Shown piece by piece: positions 10,176-21,684 of a DNA stretch of 64,000 nucleotides. The stretch's first letter is position 1, and each line of letters starts with the position of its first letter. Origin of the DNA: Anastatus disparis (taxonomy: Eukaryota > Arthropoda > Insecta > Hymenoptera > Eupelmidae). Where the stretch lies: assembly GCA_017163975.1 (NCBI GenBank), contig JAFFSR010000237.1:6510001-6574000 (forward strand), in the 5' to 3' direction. Under the pieces are notes generated by a model. The model was not told the DNA's origin. It saw nothing but the letters and a program-made list of their open reading frames with translations, and searched no databases. The position numbers and the translations under genes are program-made.

Positions 10176-11996
10176 ATGTATTATCAATGGGTTGTATTTT
10201 TTATTTTTTACCATGATCAATTCGTACTAATGAAAAAATGGCAGACTTTCGTTGTGAAAAAAGTGATTAGCGAAATGAATCCATATCAAGTTACATTATT
10301 TTCAAGGGAAGAAAACTTAAATATAATAAGCGATCGCAATAGTTTTCTTTACGAAATTATTAGTAATGTTCCAACAATTTTTATTAACTCAACTCATATT
10401 CAAACTGATGATAATATATTTTCCGATATAAAAGTACATGAAAATCCAAGGGCTGCACGAGTATTGTATGTAATTTTACTTGATCAAGAAATTAATGATG
10501 TAGTTATGCAATATTTGAAAAACACATTTGAAGAATTCAAGCGATTGGCACCATTACATACAAGACCCAAATGTTTGCTTATTGATTTCAACATGAATGC
10601 CTTATCTGACGTTGTATTAAGAGATTTATTCGAGTATGTTTGGCTTAATCAATTTCTTGATTTTACTATACTCAAAATCATAAATAAAGAGTATCCCTTA
10701 GTATTGTACTATAATCCTTTTCTTGACACTATAAAAAGAGAGTATTTGGATTCAGAAACTAATATATTTCCTGACAAATTACAAAATATTTACAAGTATC
10801 CTATCAAAGTAGCAGCATTTGTATTTCCAGCCTTTTTGGAAATAATCAAAAATCCAAACAATGAATCGAAATTGATATACTTGAAATGGAATTTTGGTGA
10901 AAAAGTTGCTAATTGTATTAATGCAGAATTACAACATGTATTTATTGAAGGTACAGATTTGCCCTTGATATATTGGCAAGTTGTGATGAAATTAATGTAT
11001 AGTGAAGTAAATGTAGCAAATGTGGCATTGATGGTAAGTCCAGTATATGGAAAAACAACAATGGGTAAAAATTACAATTTCATAAAATTAGTAATGGTAG
11101 TCCCGATTATAAAATATTCTACTTTTGATGTTTCATCAATAGTTTTGATATTTATACTCATTTCTCCTACACTTATGATCTGCCTTTTTATCATTACACG
11201 TTTCCTTTGCTTCTCGAGGAAAATCTGTAGTATTTTCAATTTATTCAGAATTTTAGTAGGCATGTCTATTAAAAATGAATCTTATCAATGGAAAGAACTT
11301 TTTGTAATCTTAGGAATCATTATATTTTCATTACAATATTCTGCCTATTTGATGGTAGTACTAATAAATGAATACATCATATTTATAGAAGAAAAAGCTT
11401 TTGACACATTAGAAGAAATATATGAATCAAATATACCCTTATATGTTGGAATTCGTTTTATATATGACACAATTTTCTATAAAAGTGATAAAATTGTTCG
11501 AAAATTGAAGACACGAACAAACGTAATAAATAATCTAGATGATGGTTACAGAGATATCGCAAAAAATATACTTTCAATTTGTATTGATATTGAAGGAGCA
11601 GCTATTGACAATATGAATAAATTCAATATAGCGAATGGTAATCGAATAATGAAAATTGCTAAACCATATTTATTCATAGATAATATCGCTTTTATGTATG
11701 AGCAAGCTTCTCCATTTGTTGAGAAGTTTGACAGTATCCTGCAGAGATTTATTGACTACGGAATGGCTGATATTCCTACTTATAAAAATGAGAGAAAAAT
11801 GCAATTTGATGTTTCTTTTAAAAAAGATAATTATAGCATGGGATATATATGGTTTTTAGCTATTGATTATGCTATTTGCTTAGTTGTGTTTAGTATAGAA
11901 TTGCTCATAAATAAATATGATGTATTACGTGTACTTAAAATAAAATTAAAAAAGAATAACAAAAAAAGTAATGAAAATCAAGGTTCTTTTAAATAA
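10176..11996 (+). CDS. IR-B: divergent ionotropic receptor
   Basis: Intact single-exon gene of 606 residues, a usual length for insect ionotropic receptors, which are ligand-gated cation channel subunits in sensory-neuron membranes. A hydrophobic start (about residues 1-20) may be a signal peptide. A diverged extracellular half follows, with PRAARVLY and FPDKLQN blocks. The first membrane helix is near 322-345, a re-entrant pore-like segment (ILVGMSI) follows, the second helix is near 373-400, then a second ligand-binding lobe (IAKPYLF, EQASPFVEKFD) and a final helix near 554-577 with a Lys/Asn-rich cytoplasmic tail. The start ATG aligns with MYxxW starts of the paralogues. It departs from its neighbours at the pore exit: NESYQWKELFVI replaces NEPxRWKERFVF, and the following helix reads SAYLMVVLINEY rather than SADFMAILTDVN. 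The ligand is unknown. Confidence 0.85.
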   Translation: MYYQWVVFFIFYHDQFVLMKKWQTFVVKKVISEMNPYQVTLFSREENLNIISDRNSFLYEIISNVPTIFINSTHIQTDDNIFSDIKVHENPRAARVLYVILLDQEINDVVMQYLKNTFEEFKRLAPLHTRPKCLLIDFNMNALSDVVLRDLFEYVWLNQFLDFTILKIINKEYPLVLYYNPFLDTIKREYLDSETNIFPDKLQNIYKYPIKVAAFVFPAFLEIIKNPNNESKLIYLKWNFGEKVANCINAELQHVFIEGTDLPLIYWQVVMKLMYSEVNVANVALMVSPVYGKTTMGKNYNFIKLVMVVPIIKYSTFDVSSIVLIFILISPTLMICLFIITRFLCFSRKICSIFNLFRILVGMSIKNESYQWKELFVILGIIIFSLQYSAYLMVVLINEYIIFIEEKAFDTLEEIYESNIPLYVGIRFIYDTIFYKSDKIVRKLKTRTNVINNLDDGYRDIAKNILSICIDIEGAAIDNMNKFNIANGNRIMKIAKPYLFIDNIAFMYEQASPFVEKFDSILQRFIDYGMADIPTYKNERKMQFDVSFKKDNYSMGYIWFLAIDYAICLVVFSIELLINKYDVLRVLKIKLKKNNKKSNENQGSFK

Positions 11997-12355
11997 TTAT
12001 AAAACTGTATTATTCTGCCATATCCATAACACTGCACAATAAATTAATCCAGTAATTGTATATTAGTTAACGATTTGATTGTACTTAATACGAACCTTTT
12101 CAGTTTGGAATGAAGAAGTGTTTTTTTCTATTTCCACACTTGAAGTATTTATCTAAGAATTAATTTGTACTCATAATAAGTTATTTTTCATTTCTCGTTA
12201 TAATAAAAATAAGCTACAGATTAAATTGGGACAAGCATTGAACTAAATATAAATTTAAAAAACTAAATATTTATTTATGTATACAAGTGTGTATTATCAT
12301 GTTTAATAAAGAGTCTGATGAACAAAATTGTGTATCGAAATAAATTTTTATTATA

Positions 12356-12540
12356 ATAGTATATTATCAACCAAGGATGGATATTGATCATCCTCGGCGA
12401 GTGCGAACTTTTGGGACCAAGCGTAGCGAGGCCTCGAAAGTTGCACGAGCCAGGATGACCAATACGCATCCATGGTATAATATACTATTTTTTTATTGCG
12501 AGGCCGAGACATTTAAGTTTTTAAGCAGGGCGCAAGAAAA
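12356..12540. mobile_element. Double-hairpin element, copy 2
   Basis: The ends ATAGTATATTATCAACCAAGG and CCATGGTATAATATACTAT are inverted repeats of hairpin 1. Its arms pair through CGAGTGCGAACTTT and AAAGTTGCACGAG, with the apex CCAAGCGTAGCGAGGCC at about 12417-12433. A weaker second hairpin (GCGAGGCCGAGACATTTAAG against TTTTTAAGCAGGGCGC) follows. The arms share nothing with copies 1 and 3 although the ends and apex do. It lies in the spacer downstream of IR-B. Confidence 0.65.
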
Positions 12541-12751
12541 AGTCTCTTTCTTGCTTCACTGCAATTATTTTCAACTTAAAATTTATACAATATGTTTCGA
12601 AAAAATATTATTCAAGTTCCATATTTATGATTTTGTTATTTTTATAATTATATCAAGAATTATAGTTTCAATGATATAATTTCCAAAGTTAAACGATTGT
12701 TGATGATGGAAAATTTTATCAATAAAATATAGTTTTAAATTGATTTTTTAC

Positions 12752-12856
12752 TGCATACATATTTTACTTTCTATACATTTATATTATCAAATATGTCAGA
12801 ACTTTGCATGTGAAAAAACTTATAGCGTCAAAATTTTTAACACAAAAGAAGCATGA
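12752..12856 (+). promoter_or_regulatory. Shared upstream block of IR-C
   Basis: Same block as before the other receptor genes: GCATACATATTTTACTTTC, ATGTCAGAACTTTGCATG, GCGTCAAAATTTTTAACA. It is about 245 bases from the start codon. Confidence 0.55.
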
Positions 12857-13101
12857 TAACATCTAACAAAACAATTATACATCGATTTTTTACAATATAA
12901 GTTCGTGTAATATTAATATTTTTTTAGAGTAACTGTAGACCAATATTAGTGTCCAGCTAAAAATGTTAAATACTAGTATAATTTATCAACTGGCAAGCAT
13001 TATAGTACAAAAAAATCATTCAACTTATATAAAAATTATAATTAACGAAGAATTGATACATATTATTTTCACGTTACAAAAATATATAAATTAATTAAAA
13101 A

Positions 13102-14859
13102 ATGTACTTTCAGTGGATTGTATTTTTTATTTATTATCAACATCAGTTTGTATTAATGGAAAAATGGCAAACTTGCATTGTGAAAAAAGTTATTGATGAG
13201 CTTAATCCATATCAAATTACATTATTTTCAAAAGAAGAAAACTTAAATATAATAAGCGATCAGAATTATCTTCTTTGCGAAATCATTAATAATATTCCAA
13301 CAGTTATTATTAACTCAACACATATTCAAACTGATGATAATATATTATTTGACATTAAAGTACATGAAAATCCAAGGGCTGCACGAGTATTGTATATTAT
13401 TTTACTTAATCAAGAAATCAGTGATGTAGTTTTGCAATATTTGAAAGACACGATGGAAAAATTTATACAATTAGCACCGATGCATACAAGACCTAAATTT
13501 TTGCTTATTGATTTTAATAAGAATGCTTTATCTAACGTTACATTAAAAAATTTATTTGAGTATGTTTGGTCTAATCAATTTCTTGATTTTTCCATACTCA
13601 AAGTCATAAGTGAAGGGCATTCCTTAGTATTACACTATAATCCGTTTATTGACACTATAAAAAGAGAGAGTTTAAGTTCAAAAACCATGATATTTCCTGA
13701 CAAATTACAGAATATGCATAAGTATCCTATAAAAGCACCAGCATGTGAAATTGAAACCTTTAGTAAAGTGATAAAAAATTCAAATAATGAATCAAAAGTG
13801 ATTTATTTAAAATGGAATTATGTTGATAAAGTTGCTAAGTACATCAATGCAGAATTACAACATGTATTTTTTGAAACAAAAGATTTTAACACGGCAGTTT
13901 TACAATTTTTAGTAAAATTATCATCTCATGATGTTAATATAATAAATATGGCATGGATGATAAGTCCGGTTCATGGATTAGCAATAATTGGTAAAAATTA
14001 TAGTTTTATTAAAATAGTAATGATTGTTCCAATTATAAAATATTCCACATTAGATGTTTCATCAATAGTTTTGATTGTTGCTTTTCCGGGAGTTATAATA
14101 TTGTTTTTTATTGCAGCACGTTTTTTTCGATTTTCGAAAAATATTTGGAATATTTTAAATATATTAAAAATCTTATTAGGTTTATCTATTGAAACTGAAC
14201 CTCGACGTTGGAAAGAACGTTTCGTATTTATGGCAATTATTATATTTTCGATGCAATATTCTGCAGATTTAATGGCAGTTCTAACTAATGTAAATATATT
14301 AACAGAAGAAAAACCTTTTGACACTTTAGAAGAAATATATGAATCAAATATATCTTTACATGTTGGATATTGGCATATGTATGAAACAATTTTTAAAAAT
14401 AATGATGAAATTTTTGAAAAATTGAAGACGCGGACGAGTATAATAAATCGTATAGACGATTGTTTTGAAGCCATTGCAAAGAATATTCCTTCAATTTGTA
14501 TTGAGGTGGAAGTATCAGCTATTTATTATATGAATAAATACAATACAGCGAAAGGTAGTCAAATAATGAAAATTGCTAAGCCATACTTATATGTAGATAA
14601 TATGGCCTTCGTCTATGAGCCAGCTTCTCCATTTGTTGAGAAGTTCGACAATATTTTGCAGAGTTTTATTGACTATGGCATAGCTGATGTTTATGATTAT
14701 AGGAATGACAAAAAAATACCATTTGATGTTTCTCTTAAGGAAGATAATTATAACATGGGATACGTATACTTTTTAGCTATTGCATATGCTATTTGTTTAA
14801 TTTTCTTGAGTATAGAATTGCTTACATATCGGTATGGTGCATTAAACATATTCATATAA
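13102..14859 (+). CDS. IR-C: divergent ionotropic receptor
   Basis: Intact single-exon gene of 585 residues. Layout as in the other copies: hydrophobic start MYFQWIVFFIYY, diverged extracellular region (HENPRAARVLY, FPDKLQN), first helix near 322-345, pore-like LLGLSI followed by RRWKERFVF, second helix near 372-396, second lobe with AKPYLY and ASPFVEKFD, and a final helix near 551-575. It ends about 20 residues earlier than its paralogues and lacks their Lys/Asn-rich tail. A segment of about 190 bases at about 14400-14590 is almost identical to 8561-8752 of IR-A, far closer than the rest of the two genes, which indicates recent exchange. The product is probably a membrane chemoreceptor subunit; the ligand cannot be read from the sequence. 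Confidence 0.85.
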   Translation: MYFQWIVFFIYYQHQFVLMEKWQTCIVKKVIDELNPYQITLFSKEENLNIISDQNYLLCEIINNIPTVIINSTHIQTDDNILFDIKVHENPRAARVLYIILLNQEISDVVLQYLKDTMEKFIQLAPMHTRPKFLLIDFNKNALSNVTLKNLFEYVWSNQFLDFSILKVISEGHSLVLHYNPFIDTIKRESLSSKTMIFPDKLQNMHKYPIKAPACEIETFSKVIKNSNNESKVIYLKWNYVDKVAKYINAELQHVFFETKDFNTAVLQFLVKLSSHDVNIINMAWMISPVHGLAIIGKNYSFIKIVMIVPIIKYSTLDVSSIVLIVAFPGVIILFFIAARFFRFSKNIWNILNILKILLGLSIETEPRRWKERFVFMAIIIFSMQYSADLMAVLTNVNILTEEKPFDTLEEIYESNISLHVGYWHMYETIFKNNDEIFEKLKTRTSIINRIDDCFEAIAKNIPSICIEVEVSAIYYMNKYNTAKGSQIMKIAKPYLYVDNMAFVYEPASPFVEKFDNILQSFIDYGIADVYDYRNDKKIPFDVSLKEDNYNMGYVYFLAIAYAICLIFLSIELLTYRYGALNIFI

Positions 14860-15369
14860 ATCAATTAACTACTTATATGATAGTTAATGACTTTATGAAA
14901 TAGAATATAAGCTTCTCCAGTTCTGAATGACCGTGTTTCATAAGTGAAGTTTATGGCCATACCAAACTACTATGTGATTGAAAGTAATTAAATCAAATTT
15001 GAATAATAATAACAAAATTATGGTTATTTTTTTATTAAGTCATTTCAATGGAGAATAATTCTATAATATTCATACGAACAAGCAATATTTTATTAAAATA
15101 ATTATTTAATGTTTAATGATTCTATAAAGCAGTAATTTACCTACATAATTTACTTAAATCACCCAATAGCTTTTTGAATTTGGAATAATGTGGTTTTCTA
15201 ACATGAACTTTACATTTTCACATTTCAATGTTATTAAAATTAAATTTTGTAATAATAATAATGTTAAACATATTAAACATATTCAATTTTCAAATAGTCT
15301 TAGATACTTTTTATTGTTTTCTAAATCCTTCTTGTAACTGAAAAATAATAGTTGAAATAAAATATAAAT
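14860..15369. other. Spacer downstream of IR-C
   Basis: AT-rich sequence with no gene or clear repeat. It ends at the fold-back element that follows. Confidence 0.5.
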
Positions 15370-15937
15370 ACCCTATTGAAAAAAAATGACATGAGATCTC
15401 ACGTTAGTTCTCACAATCGAAAATGAAACGATCTCACATGAGAACTCGCATGAGATCTCACGTGCGATCTCATGTGTCAAAAAATTTTATTTTTCTCGAC
15501 ACTCGATCCTACCTGAGATATCATATAAGATCTCACGTGATGACGGAAAAAATAATAATTTTTGTACATGATATCTCACGTAAGAATGGGTATTAAGAAA
15601 AAAATATTTATTTGCACATGAGATTTCATGTGGGATCTCATGTGAGATTGGGTGCTGAAAAAAATAATATTTTTAGGCACATGAGATCTCAAATGACATC
15701 GGGTGTCGAGAAAAATTAAATTTTTTGGCACATGACACCTCACGTGAGATCGGGTGTAGACACAAATAAAATTTTTTGGCACATGAGATCTCACGTGAGA
15801 TCAAGTCTCGAAAGAAATAAATTTTTTGGCATATGAGATGTCCCGTGAGATCTCATGTGAGTTCTCATATAAGATCTCGTTTCATTTTCGATCGTAAGAA
15901 CTTACGTGAGATCTCATGTCATTTTTGTTAGTAGGGT
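15370..15937. mobile_element. Fold-back element with palindromic GAGATCTCACGTGAGATC repeats
   Basis: It starts ACCCTA and ends TAGGGT. The outer parts are inverted repeats carrying AATGACATGAGATCTCACGT and its complement, and GAAAATGAAACGATCTC against its complement. The centre is an array of units of about 60-70 bases in which ACATGAGATCTCACGTGAGA, itself a palindrome, alternates with an A/T-rich linker (AAATTTTTTGGC). No protein is encoded: the open frame on the minus strand is an artefact of the repeat. This is a MITE-like element; the superfamily is not clear to me. Confidence 0.75.
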
Positions 15938-16544
15938 GCTTCTTTGTATAGAGATTTTTCAAAAATCAAAAGATATGAATGATTGATAATGAATTATATA
16001 TATATTAGAATTCTTTAATAGTGTTTATAGAGCCTGTAAAATCTAAATCCGCACCTAAGTAACGCTTCTCCTTTACCTAGGTTAAACATTTTTACACATA
16101 ATAATGCTAAATTTACTTAGGTCACGTACGTATAATAAGCAATAATTTGATATACATATTATTTTTTAAAGTACATAAAATAATATAAAATACGTCATTT
16201 AAATTTAGATGATTGTTCTTTTTTATTATTGAAAGTATCTAAAAAATTGCATTTACCAATTTTGAAATAGTTGAATGAATATGGTAAATTCATAATTAAA
16301 ATTTATAACTTGTATAATATGCTTATAAAAAATTTATTATTTTAAGTTTATCATATCTCTATTTGATTATTATTGCGGATGCCTTTACTCAAAACTACAT
16401 CTTTCTTCTCTTTTAATTATTTACAAATATTATTCATTCATAACTTTTAATACACTTCAAATGAAAGATAAAAAAGTGTTTATCTATTATTTTTATTTAC
16501 AAGAAAAGTTACAATAGTTTTAAAAGTAAAATATTATTCTATTT
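15938..16544. other. Spacer upstream of IR-D
   Basis: AT-rich sequence between the fold-back element and the shared upstream block. I see no gene or structured repeat in it. Confidence 0.5.
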
Positions 16545-16648
16545 TGATGCATATTTTACTTTGTAGTGTTTATGAGCAAACATATCAGAATTTGCTATGT
16601 AATAGATCTCATTACAACGTCAAAATTTTTAACATTACAAAAGCATGT
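16545..16648 (+). promoter_or_regulatory. Shared upstream block of IR-D
   Basis: The best preserved version of the block: GCATATTTTACTTTGTAGTG, ATATCAGAATTTGCTATG, ACGTCAAAATTTTTAACAT, AAAGCATG. It lies about 180 bases before the chosen start codon. Confidence 0.55.
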
Positions 16649-16830
16649 AGCAGTTTAAAAAAATAATTTTAACGATTGTCTATAGTAACGATATACTTAT
16701 ATTATTTTACTTTTCTGCTAAAACTGTTAAATAATTAAAATTTTCTGCTTGGACGCAGTAAAATAAAAAAAAATTGAGCTTATGTAAAAGTTTAAATCTA
16801 TCTATAAGTTTTGAACATTTATCTTTATTA

Positions 16831-18645
16831 ATGATGTGCTTTCGTTGGATTCTAATTTTTATTTTTCATGAACATCAGTTCGTATTAATGGAAAAATGGC
16901 AAACTTGCTTTGTGAAAAAAGTTATTGATGAACTTAATCCATATCAAGTTACATTATTTTCAAGAGAAGAAAACTTGAATGAAATGAGTGATCGGAATAA
17001 TCTCCTTTACGAAATTATTAGTAATATTCCAACAGTATTTATTAACTCAACTTATATTCAAACTAATAATATATTTTTTGATATAAAAGTACATGAAAAT
17101 CCAAGGGCTGCACGAGTACTGTATATTATTTTACTTAATCAAGAATTAAATGATGTAGTTATGCAATCTTTGAAAGGAACATTTGAGGAATTTATACAAT
17201 CAGCACCAGTGCATACAAGACCGAAATGTCTGCTTATTAATTTCAACAATAATGTCTTATCAAATATTACTTTAAAAAAATTGTTTGGATATGTTTGGTC
17301 AAATCAATTTCTTGATTTTACCATCCTAAAAACTATGGATAAAAAATATCCCATAATATTGCACTACAATCCTTTTATTGACATGATACAAAGAGCGTAT
17401 TTAGATTCAAGTACAAAAATATTTCCTGACAAATTGCAAAATATACACAAGTATCCTATCAAAGTACCTGTATATGACTTGTCATTTCTTTTGAAAATAA
17501 TCAAGGGTTTAACTAATACATCCGAAATGATATATTTCAAATGGAATTATGTTGAAAGTGTGGCTAAATACATTAATGCTGAATTACAAAATGTGTTAAT
17601 TGAAGAATCGAATTCGCTCCAGGCACTTTACGCCATTTTTTCAAAATTATTACTTAATGAAGTTAATATAGTAAATATGGCTAGTTTAATTAGTCCTATA
17701 TATGAAAAAACAACAATCGGTAAAAATTATAATTTTGTAAAAGTTGTGATGATTGTTCCAATCATAAAATATTCTACATTAGATGTTTCATCAACAGTTA
17801 TGATAGCTATATTCGTTTCTCTGACAGTTATAATTTTTCTTTTTATCGTGGCTAGATATCTTCACTTTTCTAAAGAACTTTGGAATATTTTAAATATATT
17901 AAAAATTTTACTAGGCATATCTATTAGAAATGAACCTCAGCGATGGAAAGAACGTTTTGTATTTTTAGGAATTATTTTATTTTCCATGCAGTATTCCGCA
18001 GATTTTATGGCAATTCTGACAGATGTAAACATATTATTAGAAGAAAAAGCATTTGATACTTTAGAAGAAATACATGAATCAAATATACCTTTATATGTTG
18101 AGCATGGTTTTGTATATGGAATAATTTACAATAATAATGAAGAAATTTTTCAAAAATTGAAGGCTCGAACAAATGAAATAAAAGATATAGAGGAATGTTA
18201 TGAAGCCATTGCTAAAAATATACACTCAATTTGTATTGATTTTGAAGGAGGAGCTGTTTTAGGAGTAAACAAATATAACACCAAATTTGGTAGTAAAATA
18301 ATGAAAATTGCTAAACCATATTTATATATGGATCATTTAGCTTATATCTACGAGAAAGCTTCTCCATTCGTTGAAAAGTTTGACTTTTATTTACAGAGGT
18401 TCATTGAATTCGGAATGGCTGATCTTTATTATTACAGAAAATTCAAAGACGTCCACGTTGGTATTTTTCATAATAAAAATGATTTCAATATGGGATACAT
18501 ATATTGTTTGGTTATTGTAAATGGTATTTGTTTATTTGCTTTTAGTATTGAATTATTCATAAATAAATTCAATGCATTGACCATTAAATTAAACTTAAAA
18601 AAGTATAATAACAAAAAAATCATAGCTCAAGGTTGGTTAAAATAG
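16831..18645 (+). CDS. IR-D: divergent ionotropic receptor
   Basis: Intact single-exon receptor gene. The frame is open from an ATG at 16774, but I chose the ATG pair at 16831 because the paralogues begin with the same hydrophobic MxxxWILIFI stretch; this gives 604 residues. The extracellular half has HENPRAARVLY and FPDKLQN. The first helix lies near 322-345, pore-like LLGISI and RWKERFVF follow, the second helix is near 374-396, the second lobe has KIAKPYLY and ASPFVEKFD, and the last helix is near 552-576 before a Lys/Asn-rich tail. It is closest to IR-E in the membrane region (shared RYLHFSKE and LFSMQYSADFMAILTD). The expected role is a cation-channel subunit in sensory neurons; ligand and expression are unknown. 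Confidence 0.85.
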   Translation: MMCFRWILIFIFHEHQFVLMEKWQTCFVKKVIDELNPYQVTLFSREENLNEMSDRNNLLYEIISNIPTVFINSTYIQTNNIFFDIKVHENPRAARVLYIILLNQELNDVVMQSLKGTFEEFIQSAPVHTRPKCLLINFNNNVLSNITLKKLFGYVWSNQFLDFTILKTMDKKYPIILHYNPFIDMIQRAYLDSSTKIFPDKLQNIHKYPIKVPVYDLSFLLKIIKGLTNTSEMIYFKWNYVESVAKYINAELQNVLIEESNSLQALYAIFSKLLLNEVNIVNMASLISPIYEKTTIGKNYNFVKVVMIVPIIKYSTLDVSSTVMIAIFVSLTVIIFLFIVARYLHFSKELWNILNILKILLGISIRNEPQRWKERFVFLGIILFSMQYSADFMAILTDVNILLEEKAFDTLEEIHESNIPLYVEHGFVYGIIYNNNEEIFQKLKARTNEIKDIEECYEAIAKNIHSICIDFEGGAVLGVNKYNTKFGSKIMKIAKPYLYMDHLAYIYEKASPFVEKFDFYLQRFIEFGMADLYYYRKFKDVHVGIFHNKNDFNMGYIYCLVIVNGICLFAFSIELFINKFNALTIKLNLKKYNNKKIIAQGWLK

Positions 18646-19882
18646 TTATTATGTAATATTATTATGCAGTGTCTGTAATAACGTGCAATATTTCAATTCA
18701 ATAATGATATTATATTTAATGATTTTATAAGACATAGTCCGCAATTCACGTGCACAGTTAATGTTAATTATTTAATTTAATCAACGCGTTTTCCTAAACC
18801 TACACACATTTCAACATCTATATAATTAAGTCCAATAATATAATAATTATTAAATATGTTAAAGGTATTTAATTTTTTTAGAGGAAGTCGTTGCCTTGCT
18901 TATTATGTATTTATTATTATACTTTTTAAGGTATTACTTTACAAATTTACATTATTATTATGATTATTATCTTATCATCAAAAACCGTAAATCAAACTGT
19001 TGTACAATTGAAAAAAATATGTATTTAAAAATAAAACTCTTGTTTGCGTATTACCGACTATGGTTATTTTATTTTTTTACTAAATACTGTATATTTTAAT
19101 TCAATTATATACTTTATATTTACATTTATTTCTTCTTAAACGCTATGGATATTTTTATAATTTATACACCAATACTATCAAAATGTATTTTATAAACCAA
19201 GACCAAAACGTTGGACTTCCCAGCGTGCGTGATATAAAAGCTGAGTTGGAGCCAAAGTTACATTCACGTTATTTTTCTTTATCCCCAGCCAAAAGTATGC
19301 TTAATAATTTGTATTGATAAAATAGCGTTGAGAACTGTTAAACTCATCCGGCTGAATAGACTGCATAAGCCGCTGTTCCTGGAGTGAAAGGTGACCAGGA
19401 AACCCGTATTTTCAGCTAGAAGATGTAATTATAAATTTGTTTTAGTCGTATGTTAATTCCATGTATTAAGCAAGAAGTTTTGAAATATTTGTTTGTATTT
19501 CTTTCCAAGTTGATTGTTTATATATTTTAATTTTTATATCATAAATTAAAGTTTCTGTTTCCTTGCTTTGCTTAGGCGCTAACTTCAGATGTGTAATAAA
19601 GTGCTACTTAAGTCATACATATTGTAATATACTATTTTTGGTCAACTGTAGGAGTATTACTAATCAAATTTTGGTTCATGGTAATTTAGCTAATCGAGTT
19701 ATTGTACTCAAAATTGATTTTTTCAGAAATTTTTCTACAATTAACTTATTTTAGTATTAAATTTAGAGCTGGAACCAATTTTTAGAGCAATCAAATAGAT
19801 TAAACCCGGTATCATTCTATTTCTATCAATTTGTTTTAATTTGAATTTGACAAAGGTCTGCTTTGTTTTGAATGCAAAATAT
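18646..19882. other. Spacer downstream of IR-D with a decayed hairpin element
   Basis: AT-rich, with no gene. At about 19200-19310 a stretch reads TTCACGTTATTTTTC followed by TATCCCCAGCCAAAAGTA. This resembles the junction between hairpin 1 and hairpin 2 of the double-hairpin elements, so it may be a decayed relative. The short open frames are low-complexity. Confidence 0.45.
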
Positions 19883-20449
19883 CCCTGGTAGAAATGTTAA
19901 CCAACGGTTAGGTATCGGTTGGCCAAATCGCAACGACTTGGCCAAAAGTTTAACCATCTGTTGTTTGAAATTGCTGCTAATTTCGTCACGAAAAGATGGT
20001 TCGCTTAGCCAATAGTTGAACCAATCATTGGGTTAAAAATGGTTTACATTTGTCTACTAAATTAAGGATTCGTTGGCCAATAGATTCTTAATTTTCCAAA
20101 TTATTAAAATAATCAATGATATATTGAAATATAAGATAATAATAATTAAATATTCAATAATGATGATAGTAATAATATGTACTTTATTATATATAACTTT
20201 AAAAAATATTTTTAATGCAAATGAATAGAATTTCTTTTATTTTACATTCAAAAAGTTAAAATATTTATAGGTTATGTCCCGTTTTCTAGCATCCATGCAG
20301 AAACAAACTACGCACAATTATAATATATATATATATATAGTTATTAAAGCTATAGGTAGCCATACTCTACATAACCTCTCGCTTCAAGTTTGAATTTTTA
20401 AAAGCAAAATTAATTTATATATGTATTTATGTATGTATATATATATACA

Positions 20450-20572
<123 letters not shown>

Positions 20573-21059
20573 TAGGGGTTCCTCTGCTCGCTTGCCAACC
20601 CCCCATTTAGTATTTATTAGAAGTTAAATACTCTATTAAATTAAATATTGAATTTCTTAATTATCAAATTATAAAGTTTGTTTTACTTACAATAAAAATT
20701 AATCGGAAATAGGTGATTTATTTTCTATTCTAATTTTAAGAGAATTAGCACTAATTTTGAACAATATATAATATAAATTTTTATGCAATTGACAAAACTT
20801 AATTCTAAGAAAACTTAAAGAGTCGTTAAGCAAAACGTAAGTCAGGAAGAGGCAGACTATAGTATTCCTGTGTTAAATATCGAAGCTGATTATTTAAAAA
20901 TTAATATGGCATGCTATATAAAAAATGAACGCAATTGAAAAAGCTTACAAAGATCTACTTATTCCAATAATAGAATAATGTTTAAATTGATATTTTAAGA
21001 AAATCAATATCAATTTCCAAGAGAACGTTCTTAAATAACAATTAATTAAATTAGCTAAC

Positions 21060-21210
21060 AATAAATTTCAGCTACATTTCAGCTATCTCTCAGCTAACTT
21101 TCAGCTAAATTTTATTTGAATTTCAGCTATCTCTCAGCTAACTTTCAGCTAAATTTTATCTGAATTTCAGCTAACTTTTAGCTAAATTTTAGCTGAATTT
21201 CAGCTGACTG
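21060..21210. repeat. TTTCAGCTA minisatellite
   Basis: Imperfect tandem copies of a unit of roughly 50 bases built from short motifs such as TTTCAGCTAACTTTCAGCTA. It lies inside the CCCTGG element. Confidence 0.8.
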
Positions 21211-21233
21211 AGGGCACATAAAATTCTTATACA

Positions 21234-21283
21234 CGGCGGCGGCGGCGGCGGCGGCGCGTAGGCGATATATCTTTATTATATAG

Positions 21284-21371
<88 letters not shown>
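21234..21371. repeat. CGG run followed by (TA)n tract
   Basis: A short CGG trinucleotide run (to 21256) is followed by a TA tract (21288-21371). Both lie inside the CCCTGG element. Confidence 0.9.
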
Positions 21372-21374
<3 letters not shown>

Positions 21375-21551
21375 TGTATAAATTAATTTTTCTTTTAAAT
21401 TAATTATAAATATATATATTCCATTTCTTTACCCAACCGATGGTTAACTGTTGGTTAACTCTTTTTTTTAATTGTTGGTTAAATAAATTGCCCAAAAGTT
21501 ACTTAACCGACCATTTCTGTTGGTTTATTTTCTACCAGGGATCATTGTATT

Positions 21552-21684
21552 TCTGATACATATTTTATTTTGTAGAGTTTATGCATATACAAACAATGCT
21601 GACATATTTACAAACAAATGTGTCAGAGTTTTTCACGCAATAGATTCTATTAGAACGTCAAAATTTTAACATAAATGAAGCATG
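21552..21684 (+). promoter_or_regulatory. Shared upstream block of IR-E
   Basis: ACATATTTTATTTTGTAGAG, TGTCAGAGTTTTTCACG, ACGTCAAAATTTTAACAT and AAGCATG recur in order, with about 25 extra bases between the first two parts. The CCCTGG element ends only a dozen bases upstream, so it has separated this block from its older upstream sequence. Confidence 0.55.

Noticed and set aside
15360..15940. CRISPR-like array because of regularly spaced palindromic repeats
   Set aside because: The host is a eukaryote, spacers are A/T-rich variants of each other, and the block has inverted ends as in a fold-back transposon.
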